A stretch of DNA of 64,000 nucleotides. It comes from Paraconiothyrium sp. Pb-2020 (lineage: Eukaryota > Ascomycota > Dothideomycetes > Pleosporales > Didymosphaeriaceae). This document shows positions 55,116-64,000 of the stretch, piece by piece (the first letter of the stretch is position 1; each line of letters begins with the position of its first letter). Below the pieces are notes generated by a model. It searched no databases. It saw only the letters and a list, made by a program, of their open reading frames with translations, and was not told the origin of the DNA. The translations under genes were made by a program, and so were the position numbers. The DNA lies in NCBI GenBank assembly GCA_022419385.1, contig JAJUBI010000007.1:281768-345767 (forward strand), read 5' to 3'.

Positions 55116-56674
55116 TTAACCACGTTCACTGCCCCGTAACCTGACAGCCTGCCCGTACTTCTGCAGCTTGGTAATCAACTGGTCGCCCTGCTTCACCACA
55201 TCCGCGTACTGCTTGTTCTTGTCGTCGGGTCGATTGGTCTCGATGATGCCCTTGACGCGATCGATGGTGCAGGGTATGCGGTCAGCAGCAATGAACTTAG
55301 CAAGGTCCCTGTTCAGGTTAGAGGTGATTGCATGTAGGTCGTAGAAGCACTCACTTATCAAGGAAGTCCACGCTCACGCCGAAGTCGTTGGCCATACTCT
55401 GCAGACCGACCACGCGGTAGGACTGGAGCAGTTGTTGGTAGCCTCGCAGGCGCATCTCTCGCACATACCAACTCCTGTGCTCGAAGAGGTATCGATCTTG
55501 GCTCAGGAAATTGACCTCGACTTCAGCCAGAGCTCCGAAGAAGTTCTTGTAGTCACCTTCGTACAGACTCTTCACAAGCTTCGCGAGGGGGCTGAAATCG
55601 ATGGAGGCCTCCGAAGTATCTTGTTGCCCTCCAAGAGTTGTGAGATTCACTGCAGTCGGTGCCGGAGTCGCAGTAGAGCCCGAAGGATCTGCCATCTCTT
55701 CGTCACCAGCCGAAGGTCCAGCAGATGCCTGTCCAGTTAACGCAGCAATCTTGTCCTCTGAGCTACCGCCAACAATAGCCTTGATCTCAGGCGCGTCCAC
55801 GACCTTTGACTTGAAATCAACGCGCTTGAGCGACACCGAACCCGCGAGAATTGCGTAGATGACCAAGGAGGAATAGGTGCAAAGCTCGTAGCTGGTGAAT
55901 GTGGACAGACTGTCGAGGAGCAGGGGTGCGGCTTGCGCGTGTGACCGAACGGTGAGGAGATGTAGCCCGTGGTATGCCTTGAGACGATTTCGTCGGTCCC
56001 AGTCCCCACCGCTCTCGACGAGCGCACTTGCCCGATCGATAGTCTTCTTCACGAGGACTTTGTCGCCAAAGAAAAGTCCAACGCGTATTATTGCGAGAAC
56101 GAGGTCGATCTTGGTGCCTAGAATGCCCGTCTTTTCGAAGATGGCCTCGTAGCTAGCGATGGCTTTCTCCTTCACAATGTTAGCATTGCTCTTGAATCGT
56201 GAGTCTCCAAGTGCCCACCTTGTCACCGATGCGATTGTACAGCTCAGCGCGCTTTCCCCGCGCGGCCTGCACTTCGGTCTCGCCCGCTTTCTCCGCCGCC
56301 TCGTCTTCTTCCTTCTGTATAGCTTCTAACTCCTTCTCGTTCTCCGCGTTCAGTGATTCGTATAACTTCTCGTCCCACGCCAGCGGGACCTCGACGTTGG
56401 GATTCTTGGTGGCGAGCATGGTAGTGACGCTCGAAGACGGTCTCCGGTGGCCAGCAGGCTGTTGTGCGCTGCCTTCTCCCGGCGCGTTCAGTACGCCCTC
56501 TACCGGATGTGCGAGGTACCGGTACAGCGGCGCCATCTTTTTGTCTTGAATAGCATCTTGCACTGATTTAAGAGACGATTGTTTGGTGGATTTCGACGAT
56601 GAGGGATTGGTGAGCAGGAAGATGTGCTGGGCCAACTGCAGGTCCGGGAATTTTGCGAACTGCGGATCACCCAT
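55116..56674 (-). CDS. RPN7: 26S proteasome regulatory subunit Rpn7
   Basis: Three exons, 56674-56219, 56169-55355 and 55308-55116, with introns of 49 and 46 bases, encode 487 residues. It is a subunit of the proteasome lid, built of a TPR-like N-terminal Rpn7 domain and a C-terminal PCI winged helix. Visible are FAKFPDLQLAQHIFLLTN at the start, the charged helix NAENEKELEAIQKEEDEAAEK, EAIFEKTGILGTKIDLVLA, NRLKAYHGLHLLTVRSHAQA, and the PCI part with YLFEHRSWYVREMRLRGY and IAADRIPCTIDRVKGIIET. An acidic Ala/Pro/Ser-rich insert (about residues 320-360) interrupts the middle, a feature of filamentous-fungal orthologues. It is head to head with ABD1. Confidence 0.93.
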
Positions 56675-57011
56675 CTTGAACTGTAGGCCGTGGGTAGAGG
56701 GGTCGATGGGGTGTACGTGAGAGGTGGTGGGGCAGCGGCGGGATGTGGTTTGGAGGGTTTGAAGCTCCGGTGGGAAGCTGTGATGATGGTCCGGCACAAC
56801 TTCGGGAGGGCATGATCGACCACTTAACTTCGCAGGCGCCCGAGCTTCCAGCCTTCCATACTGCCCGCCTTCGTTCACTTCTTTCACCACACAGCAACAA
56901 TAATTAGCAATTCGAGATCATAGACTTGTAATTCAGAGGGATTTAACAGTTTCTCGATACCTTGGTTTCACTAGCTCCGAGGCTTTAGCACCCACACGCG
57001 ACCCTCGCGCA
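56675..57011. promoter_or_regulatory. Shared divergent promoter of RPN7 and ABD1
   Basis: Only 337 bases separate the start codons of the two housekeeping genes, which point away from each other, so both promoters and 5' UTRs must lie within this stretch. I see no clear TATA box on either side. A CACACAGCAACAAT stretch sits near the middle, but I cannot name a binding site. Confidence 0.6.
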
Positions 57012-58406
57012 ATGGCTGGCCCAGCTGGCCCCGATAGAGGTACGAAGCGCGCGCGCTCGCCCTCGCGGTCCCCTTCACGGTCACGATCGCGATCACCCCC
57101 GCGACAGCGGAAGCGACCTGGCCAGGGCTCCCGGATCTCTGCCGTTGACCGCGAAGCTGCTCGTAAACGGCAGCTCGATCGAGAGCAGGAGGCACAAAGG
57201 ACAGCGCACCAGGAAGCGGCCCAGCGCGGCGTACACGATGTAGTCAAGCAGCATTACAATACAGTCCCTGAACGTGGCCGTGAATGGCGCGTGACGGACT
57301 CCAAGATCAAGGGTCTACGGAGCTTCAACAACTGGGTCAAGTCTTCGATCATCCAAAAGTTCATTGGCGACGAGCGAAATCTCAAGATTATGGACATGGG
57401 ATGCGGAAAGGGAGGTGACTTGCAGAAATGGCAGGCCTCCCGCAAGGTAGCACTCTATGTTGGCGCCGACCCAGCCGATGTTTCCATCAAGCAGGCGCGG
57501 GAACGTCACGAACAGATGAGAAAGCGGTCTAGGGGACGCGTTTTCCACGCTGAGTTCTACGCCAGGGATTGTTTCGGCTTGTCGCTTGAGGGAATCCCCA
57601 TTGTTAAAGATGTGGGCTTTGACGCGCACGTTGGCCCTGGAAATGCGGCCAGTCAGCGTTGGGGAGGCGGTGGTTTCGACATGGTCACTATGATGTTCTG
57701 CATGCACTATGCTTTCGAGAGCGAGGAAAAGGCAAGGGGCATGTTGAAGAATGTTTCGGGCGCATTGAAGAGGGGAGGCCGTTTTATTGGCTGCATCCCG
57801 AACTCTGATGTGCTTTCTGCAAAAGTCATTGCACACCACAAAGCGAAAGCAGGTGCAGAGACTAATGGCAATGGGGCCGCTGCTGACGAGGACGACGACC
57901 GACCCACCTTCGCCAGCGACGACGAAGACGATTGGGATCCGGAGAAAAGCTTGGACAGCCCAAAGCCAGATGGCGAGCACAGCGAGGATAAGGTCAAAGA
58001 GAAAGACGGCGACGAGAAGGAAGACGGACAGGTCGAAGAGGAAGGCTTCGAATGGGGCAACTCCGTTTACAGGGTCAAGTTCCCTGGCAAGACGCCGCCG
58101 GATGGCACCTTCCGACCTCCCTTTGGCTGGAAGTACTTCTATTTCCTGGAGGAGGCTGTCGACGAGGTCCCGGAATACGTCGTTCCGTGGGAGGCATTCC
58201 GTGCGTTGGCAGAAGACTACAATCTCGAGCTGCAGTATCGGAAGCCCTTCCGTGAGGTCTGGGACGAGCAGAAAGACGATCCAGAGCTGGGGCCGCTAGC
58301 CGAGAGGATGAACGTACGCGAACGTGGCGGTGGGAGATTGCTGACTTCGGAGGAGGAGTTGGATGCAGCCGACTTCTACCATGTTTTCTGCTTCTACAAG
58401 GTCTGA
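57012..58406 (+). CDS. ABD1: mRNA cap guanine-N7 methyltransferase
   Basis: Single exon, 464 residues. It methylates the 5' guanosine cap of pre-mRNA in the nucleus, using SAM. The N terminus is an Arg/Ser dipeptide-rich region (about residues 14-35) followed by a basic helix. The catalytic core has HYNTVPERGREWR, RSFNNWVKSSIIQKF, motif I IMDMGCGKGGDLQKW, YVGADPADVSIKQA, FDMVTMMFCMHYAFE, GGRFIGCIPNSDVL, and the late VYRVKF and GWKYFYFLEEAVDEVPEYVV segments, ending DAADFYHVFCFYKV. An acidic insert of about 65 residues (roughly 285-350) sits before VYRVKF, as in other filamentous fungi. The ATG context GCGCAATGGC is acceptable, and no upstream ATG is in frame nearby. Confidence 0.94.
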   Translation: MAGPAGPDRGTKRARSPSRSPSRSRSRSPPRQRKRPGQGSRISAVDREAARKRQLDREQEAQRTAHQEAAQRGVHDVVKQHYNTVPERGREWRVTDSKIKGLRSFNNWVKSSIIQKFIGDERNLKIMDMGCGKGGDLQKWQASRKVALYVGADPADVSIKQARERHEQMRKRSRGRVFHAEFYARDCFGLSLEGIPIVKDVGFDAHVGPGNAASQRWGGGGFDMVTMMFCMHYAFESEEKARGMLKNVSGALKRGGRFIGCIPNSDVLSAKVIAHHKAKAGAETNGNGAAADEDDDRPTFASDDEDDWDPEKSLDSPKPDGEHSEDKVKEKDGDEKEDGQVEEEGFEWGNSVYRVKFPGKTPPDGTFRPPFGWKYFYFLEEAVDEVPEYVVPWEAFRALAEDYNLELQYRKPFREVWDEQKDDPELGPLAERMNVRERGGGRLLTSEEELDAADFYHVFCFYKV

Positions 58407-58933
58407 GGTTGAGTGTCTCATTGCATAGGATTCTGTATGAGTATACCATGTGGGGCTGTTCCTGGTTGGCATTTCCAAAAGGGGAAACTTTCCCCATCAG
58501 CAAACCTCCTTTGATATCTGGAGCTGTCACAGGAGGTAAAGGAGTGACTTTCTCTTCATTGTTTAGGTACGACAGTCTATCTGGAAATTCACGATAGGAG
58601 ACGCTCGGCAGTGGTCTCATTCCGCTTGCCCAGCTCGGCAATCCCGTGACATTCGCGCATAGTCGTTTTGAAATTGCCGAGGTGTCACGGCTTGTTTGGG
58701 CCCGCACCATTTCACAAGCTTCCCCAGACGCGGAACCGCAGCCGAGCAATCTGCAACTTGACTTCACCTTTGCTCCACCATCGTGACTCCTTGCCTTCAC
58801 TATCCGTCGACTTCAGGCATCCGACGAACTCCGATTGTTACATACGGTGATTCTACACACGACACCCAGGCTGGACCGCTCTCCTTCAAGATACTTGCTC
58901 GCATTGGCAGTCGGCAGTGAAGCCGCAGACAAG
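58407..58933. other. Intergenic, no gene seen
   Basis: About 530 bases between ABD1 and PEX11 in tandem orientation. It holds the ABD1 terminator and the PEX11 promoter. No coding signal. Confidence 0.45.
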
Positions 58934-59849
58934 ATGGTCGCAGACGCACTTATTTACCACCCTACGGTGGCGCAATACCTCAAATTCGTCGCGACGACCG
59001 GTACGACACCACTCCCTACAAAGTTTCACCATTGCCTCTTCGTGCGACCCCTCGATAACCTTCCCGACTACGTCCTCTACTCGCATGTGCAACGCTAATC
59101 TTTTCTCCAGTCGGCCGCGACAAAGCCCTCCGCACCCTGCAATATCTCTCCCGCTTCCTCGCATGGTACCTGTACCGCACAAACCACCCGGCGTCCTCGA
59201 TCGCGCCTTTCGAGGCCGCCAAGAAGCAGTTCGGCCTGACGCGCAAGCTGATGCGCGTGGGCAAGTTCGTGGAGCACTTCAAGGCAGCGGCGGTCGCGAG
59301 CGATGCGAAGAGCTTGGATCCTGTACTGAGGTACACGGCGGTTGGGAAGCAGTTGGGCTATGCGGGGTATATGCTTTTTGACAATGCGGTTGTGGTGAGT
59401 ATATATCTCCTACCATTCTCCACTACATATTGTGGGAGGTTTACGCGATGCGCGGTATCGGGATGAAAAGGGCTGACAGACGACAGCTCGACGCCGCCAA
59501 CATCTACAAATACCCCGCGTCTGCGCGCCTCGTCCGCGAAGGCAACAAAGCCTGGTTCACCGGCATCTCCCTCAGCATCGTCTCCGGCCTGTACCAACTC
59601 TACCGCCTGCGCGAGCGCAGCGCCAAGCTGTCGGGCTCGAAATCCGCAGAAGCGGAGCCCATCGTCGAAGCGAAGAAGATTGCGCGCGAGGCCAACGCCG
59701 TGAGGCTGCAGCTTCTGAGCGATTTCTGCGACCTTACGATTCCGGCGACGGCGCTGGGCTGGGCAAAGCTCGATGATGGGATTGTGGGGATTGCGGGCAC
59801 GGTCAGTTCGTTGTTGGGGCTTTACTCGCAGTGGAAGAAGGTTGCGTGA
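58934..59849 (+). CDS. PEX11: Peroxisomal membrane protein Pex11
   Basis: Three exons, 58934-59000, 59111-59394 and 59487-59849, with introns of 110 and 92 bases, give 237 residues, the usual length. Pex11 is a peroxisomal membrane elongation factor that drives proliferation and division. The start MVADALIYHPTVAQYLKFV, then GRDKALRTLQYLSRFLAWYL, is the conserved amphipathic N-terminal region. FGLTRKLMRVGKFVEHFKAA and GYAGYMLFDN follow, then the hydrophobic ISLSIVSGLYQLYRL and the C-terminal segment ending GLYSQWKKVA. Both joins keep phase and family continuity. The first intron has the branch-like CTAATC near its 3' end. Confidence 0.92.
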
Positions 59850-60857
59850 GTGGAGGCTGGAGGGTCTGGGGCGTAGGGAAAGAGGAGCGAAGAGATACAC
59901 TGTCGCTAGAGTTCTGAGCCTACGAACAGAGGGGATTTTCTGGCGTATTTATCGCAGGGGCAGCGAGATCGACCGCTTGCATGCTACCAGCTCTGCTCAC
60001 TTGTTCACAGTTGTAGTAATCTATGCCACTTCTTGGATCAAAATGGTCCAATCTCCCAGCGAAGCATTGCATCACCCGTCCTGCCCTCCGCAGTCACTCG
60101 TCTGTACGGGGCCGCACGCACCCGTCATCCCTAGCGACTTTCTCAGATCCATACCAAAGTCTTAACACAACCTACTCCCCACCCTTCCTCAGACCACCCA
60201 TAGCGCTTTTGCGTCCACCCTCATCTGCCCCTACCCTCGTGCCCACCGCGCACCAACCCCCCGTTCACCACACCTCATTCCGGAACCCGAGCACTGTACG
60301 TCCCACCGCGCCTCGCCTCGCCTCGCCTCGCCAATCCCACCATCGGGGTTCACAACCCACCTACCCACGTGCATTCCCGGCGCTAGCCCCCTCGCCGCCC
60401 CCGTCCTAAAGAGGTATGTTCGGGACTACGCCGTAGCACAGACTAGACAAGTGGAGAAAACGATGAGTGGTTGGCAGACGGGTCGGACTTCGCGGTAATA
60501 CACGTGGTGGGCGGGTGTGTATGCATACAGTGCAGGCCGAGCGGGTAGGCGGGTTGTGGGACGCAGATCAGATCAGGCGTGCTGGGTAAGTAGTGGTGCG
60601 GGTAGAATCGTCGTTACATGAGCAAAAGAGTGAAGTAGGGGTGTATGTCTCTTCTGCACCTCGTGGGAAGACGCAGGTAAGATGCGCTGCCCACGAGACT
60701 AAGCTGGGGCCGGTACGGCGGTCAAGTGCACGACGCGACAGACATGGTTGGACAACAATGGAATGTGAATGTGGTATTGCAAAGGTACATGTTTTCATAG
60801 CAAAGGGTATCATCTTAAATCCAGAACCGTAACACCAGCGCTGGCCGGCATGCTTAC
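59850..60857. other. Convergent spacer, pyrimidine-rich
   Basis: About 1 kb between PEX11 and the rhodopsin-like gene, which converge. From about 60,050 to 60,410 the plus strand is strongly C/T-rich. A Pro/Ser/His-rich frame there is a by-product of this composition, not a gene. Confidence 0.45.
60309..60332 (+). repeat. Short tandem repeat, five-base unit
   Basis: The unit GCCTC (equivalently CGCCT) is repeated almost five times in a row inside the pyrimidine-rich spacer. It is a simple microsatellite. Confidence 0.8.
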
Positions 60858-62451
60858 TCACTTCTCCAGCGCCCTGATATGGTCGTAAGGCACCTCCGCC
60901 CGCTCAACGGACGTCGTGAACATCCTCTCCTCGCCGTCGCGTTTTGGGGGCCGGTCAAAGTCTGGCACTGCCCAGTCTTGGGTGAACTTGTTCTGGTAGC
61001 GCGCGTGCGTCATGTCGGGGCTATCTTCCAGTCTGCCTGAGCCGAAGGAGTTACCGGACGTCTGGTGCGTGAGATTGAGTTTGCGCTGCGAATCATGCGA
61101 TGAGCGGGGCCCGATGTCGAGACCAAGCTCTTTGTCAGAAGAGTCGGAGTGGCTTGGCTTGTGGTGGTGCTTGTTACGCGTGAGGCGAGAGTTGTTGCGG
61201 TGGAGCTTGTCTGTGTCATTCTTCCCCAAGACACTTATCCTACTTGTCCGCCCATCACCCGAATCGTCTACGCCGGCGAAGCCTTTGCCTTGTTCAGAGA
61301 GCGCAAAGCTGTTGTCTATGCGCTCAGTGCGGATCTCTATTTCGTTGACAATGAGGATTTTGTTGGCGGCGAGGGATGCTACCAGGGGCCAGAAGATGGG
61401 AATGGAGGCGGTGAGAATGGCCATGTTTAGCTCAAGGATGGAGAAGATGTAGACGGTTGGGGTGTACCAGGATGGATCGAAAACTGGGACGGTGCCAATG
61501 CGCTTGATGGAAAGGGAAACGACACGGGCAATGGAGAGGGATACCGCACTGGAGGGCTTTTTGTCAGTATCTTCTAGCTGAACCGTTAAGAATGACACTC
61601 ACATTCCACCTAAGCTGAATAGCATGATGAGGCCCCTTCGCGTGTTCCCGCTCATCCTTAGGCTGCGAAGGAAAGGAACGGGCAGGGCGAGTATAAGAGT
61701 GTCCAAAACCATGTTACTGGAAGCGTGGGCCATCCAAGTCGCGAAGAACTCATTGGCGTTCTTGCTGCCCCAGCCCACACAATGTCCCTTTAAGGTAAAG
61801 TCCCAGTTCTTTGCAATGGGTGTGCAAGAGAAAAGTGCGAGCAGGCAGAAAGTGAGTCCCCACAAGCTTACAAAGGTAAGTACCACCCATGTCGCCTTCC
61901 GCGCGATTATTGAGCGGTCCTTGAAAAGGCGAAGGTATTGTGTAAGGATAGAGATCTTGATAAATGTGGTGCTGAGGGCGTAGGTAAGATTCGATGCCCA
62001 TACATACTAAGCCGCTGTTAATTCCGTATTGACTTGATTGTGCATGTAACTGACCTTGAAATATTCCACTCTAGTACGAGCGTCTAATGAAACAAAGTGC
62101 TTGCCTAGCCCGTGCTGAGGCACTAATTTTGATCAGTGGACAAATGACTTAGGCTGACGGCAGAAGCATACTCAGACATGTAATTAGTGAGCCAGCAACG
62201 CAAGCGGTGGCGGCAAGCACAATGAACAGATCATCCCATCCCCACAATCTCTCTCTATATCGCACAAGTAATCTTAAGCTGACTGCAACGGCACTGATGC
62301 ACTGCAATCCAAGTTAGTTGTCCGTTGTTACCATAGGCACAAATGCTACACTCACAAGGAAAGTCACGACTACGCCGATGATGGTCTCAGGCTTATTGGA
62401 AACAGGAATGTGGGTGTCGACCGGCAGGACCGAGGTTTCTGGTAATGACAT
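60858..62451 (-). CDS. Fungal rhodopsin-like (PTH11/SAT4-type) integral membrane protein
   Basis: Five exons, 62451-62356, 62301-62172, 62122-62055, 62006-61603 and 61548-60858, encode 462 residues. Seven hydrophobic helices are seen: ETIIGVVVTFLV, the RYRERLWGWDDLFIVLA region, YVWASNLTYALSTTFIK, WVVLTFVSLWGLTFCLLALF, ASSNMVLDTLILALPVPFL, GLIMLFSLGGIAVSLSIARVV and ELNMAILTASIPIFWPLV. The WGWDD and FIKISILTQYLRLF motifs, the CVGWG cysteine before helix 5 and the LPVP in helix 5 mark the fungal rhodopsin-domain family (PF20684). The cytoplasmic tail of about 170 residues is Ser/Asp/His-rich. Relatives include PTH11-type receptors, but this subclass has no CFEM domain and no known ligand. Confidence 0.87.
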
Positions 62452-64000
62452 CTTGAATGGTATATTTTTGGAGCCGCTGGTAGTCGGGTTGTTTTACGTA
62501 GTGAGGAAAGCCAACTAGGGCGACCACCATTGGTGTAGGACTACAAGCGAAGGGTGTTCCACATGCCGTGAAGAAGAAAACTTTGTTGTGAAGAATGGTA
62601 TGTCCGACTATCGATCGTACAGTCGAGCTCCGATAAGGTCCCTGAGAGCAGCGGGGACGGGGATATAATAAGACACTCCGAAGGAAGACGGCAAAGAAAG
62701 GCCGGGGAAGGGCCAGAGTTTAAACAAGGGGATCTCTCGCCAGCGTAACAGCGGACCGATCCTACGGGTTTGCAAGGCTGTTGTAGAAACCCTGCCGGAA
62801 TCCGCGTGGGCGTGACAGTGCACACTCAATATGTGCTTTGACCACCGGGGTCACCATGAGCGACATGGGTGCCAGAAACGGTCTGCATACTGTAGGTCGC
62901 GTTGGCGTGCGTAGCAAAAAGTCGTTGCGCGGAGTGCCTTACGCTTGCCAGGCACGACTTCAGGCTGGTTACAATAATTGGACACTCGTCTAAACCTAGC
63001 CTACGATCAGACTTCCCCGCTCATACGCCGTTTCAACTTTAAAAACCCGCTACTTGTCGAGGTAGGTAATCATGCATATTGTTGGACAAGCATGATATGA
63101 ACCCCGTAAGATCTGGGATTAGAACATGTTCGTGTCGAAGTTCCCTGACAAGCGTCAAAAACGGCAGTCGTTCTGAGCAGGTCAAGCGAGGCGGATGAAG
63201 CCAGGATGACGTGGGATGAGGAGCTGCTGATGGGTCGCAAATGTCTTGCCTCTCAATTCTAAAAGCTGACACTACGCCGTTTCTGCGCAAGAGCGCGTGC
63301 TCGCAGGTGGGCTGTGTGGTTGTCTTGATGAAGCTGGTCTGAAATGCAAGGTGCAACGTGCGAGAGCACACCCCTGCCGTGTGTGCACCACGCGCATCTC
63401 CACATTTCCCGCTTCTCTTTCCGCGAAGGGATCGACAGACTAGATCCCGTAAAAGCAAGGTCCCAGTGTTCTCATCACACGGCTGCTGGCAGCCATGTTT
63501 CTCCATGCTCTCCAGTTTCACGGTGTTGACACGGCGTAGAGTGTGCATAGTGGCGACACTGATTTCGTAAGGTCGCACAAAGACGTGCAGATCGATGTGC
63601 ATGTACTCCGATATCCATGCAAGATGGCAGTTGGACGACCGTTTGGGTCGTGGCCTTTACCTTTATGCGGCGATTTCGTCTCGCAAGTCCGAGCGGGCCC
63701 AGACTACGACAGCACCGCGGATTGGGGGGCTCGCTCGCTCCGGTCCTCATTTCGCTGACTTCATGCTACGTTGAGCATTTAAGCGAAGTCCGCTCTTCGT
63801 GTAACTCGGGTTGCTTAGATATAGGAGCCATGGTAGTTGGTAGGTTCGCTCGTAGGGGGTTCGCTGGAGCCCACGCTATCGGCTGGCGACAAAACACGAT
63901 GACATGGGTTCGTATAAGACCGGCGCGACTAGCGCAGGTAAATGCGTCTGATGCACACGCTGCCGGGACGGGCGTGGTCAACTGTGACGAAGATGGTGAG
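62452..64000. other. Gene-free stretch to the window edge
   Basis: About 1.55 kb beginning with the promoter of the rhodopsin-like gene. Frames on both strands are short and overlapping, and none carries a recognisable motif. A gene may start beyond the right edge. Confidence 0.4.

Noticed and set aside
60023..60409. 128-codon Pro/Ser/His-rich frame
   Set aside because: It arises from a pyrimidine-rich low-complexity tract containing a microsatellite. There is no conserved segment.
1..64000. CRISPR arrays, rRNA genes, bacterial operons or prophage
   Set aside because: No regularly spaced repeats, rRNA-like segments or bacterial gene order were seen. The introns and protein families are eukaryotic.

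Overview
The window comes from the nuclear genome of a filamentous ascomycete, most likely Pezizomycotina and probably Dothideomycetes (the class is an inference from protein style). Genes are interrupted by short spliceosomal introns, mostly 46 to 110 bases, with GTAAGT/GTATGT-type donors, CTAAC/CTGAC-like branch sites and YAG acceptors. The protein families are fungal: Rpn7, Abd1, Pex11, a LaeA-type methyltransferase, a fungal rhodopsin-like integral membrane protein and an OTT_1508-type deaminase. All gene models were spliced by eye by matching reading phase across introns.

Left part (0-16 kb): the 3' end of an unrecognised gene, a broken subtilase with a tandemly duplicated tail, a secreted single-pass surface protein, a secreted leucine-rich-like protein ending in KDEL, a 772-residue membrane protein with PY motifs, a Rho-like CAAX GTPase head to head with it, an auxin-efflux-carrier family transporter, a truncated gluconolactonase relic ending at an AT-rich patch, and a BTB protein.

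Middle part (17-37 kb): gene-poor and rich in relics. Intact genes are an OTT_1508-like nucleic-acid deaminase, a DEDDy 3'-5' exonuclease, a dynamin-like GTPase, a tungstate-binding-type periplasmic-binding-fold protein and a hemerythrin-domain protein. Between them lie an F-box gene with one in-frame stop, an NB-ARC/TPR (NLR) remnant, a second gluconolactonase relic, a GMC oxidoreductase relic and a DUF2235 lipase-like gene with one in-frame stop. Several lesions are TGG or CAG turned into a stop, the change expected from repeat-induced point mutation or cytosine deamination.

The most striking locus is 37,730-48,195: a four-exon gene for a protein of about 3,429 residues. It has an N-terminal ComEC-like metallo-beta-lactamase domain, a highly charged linker, a long run of similar beta-rich modules, a glycine-rich hydrophobic segment followed by a coiled coil, and a beta-rich tail. 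It is the best candidate here for something undescribed.

Right part (49-64 kb): ordinary housekeeping and regulatory genes. These are a LaeA-like methyltransferase, alanine aminotransferase, RPN7 and ABD1 sharing a short divergent promoter, PEX11, and a five-exon seven-helix membrane protein. The last 1.5 kb shows no gene.
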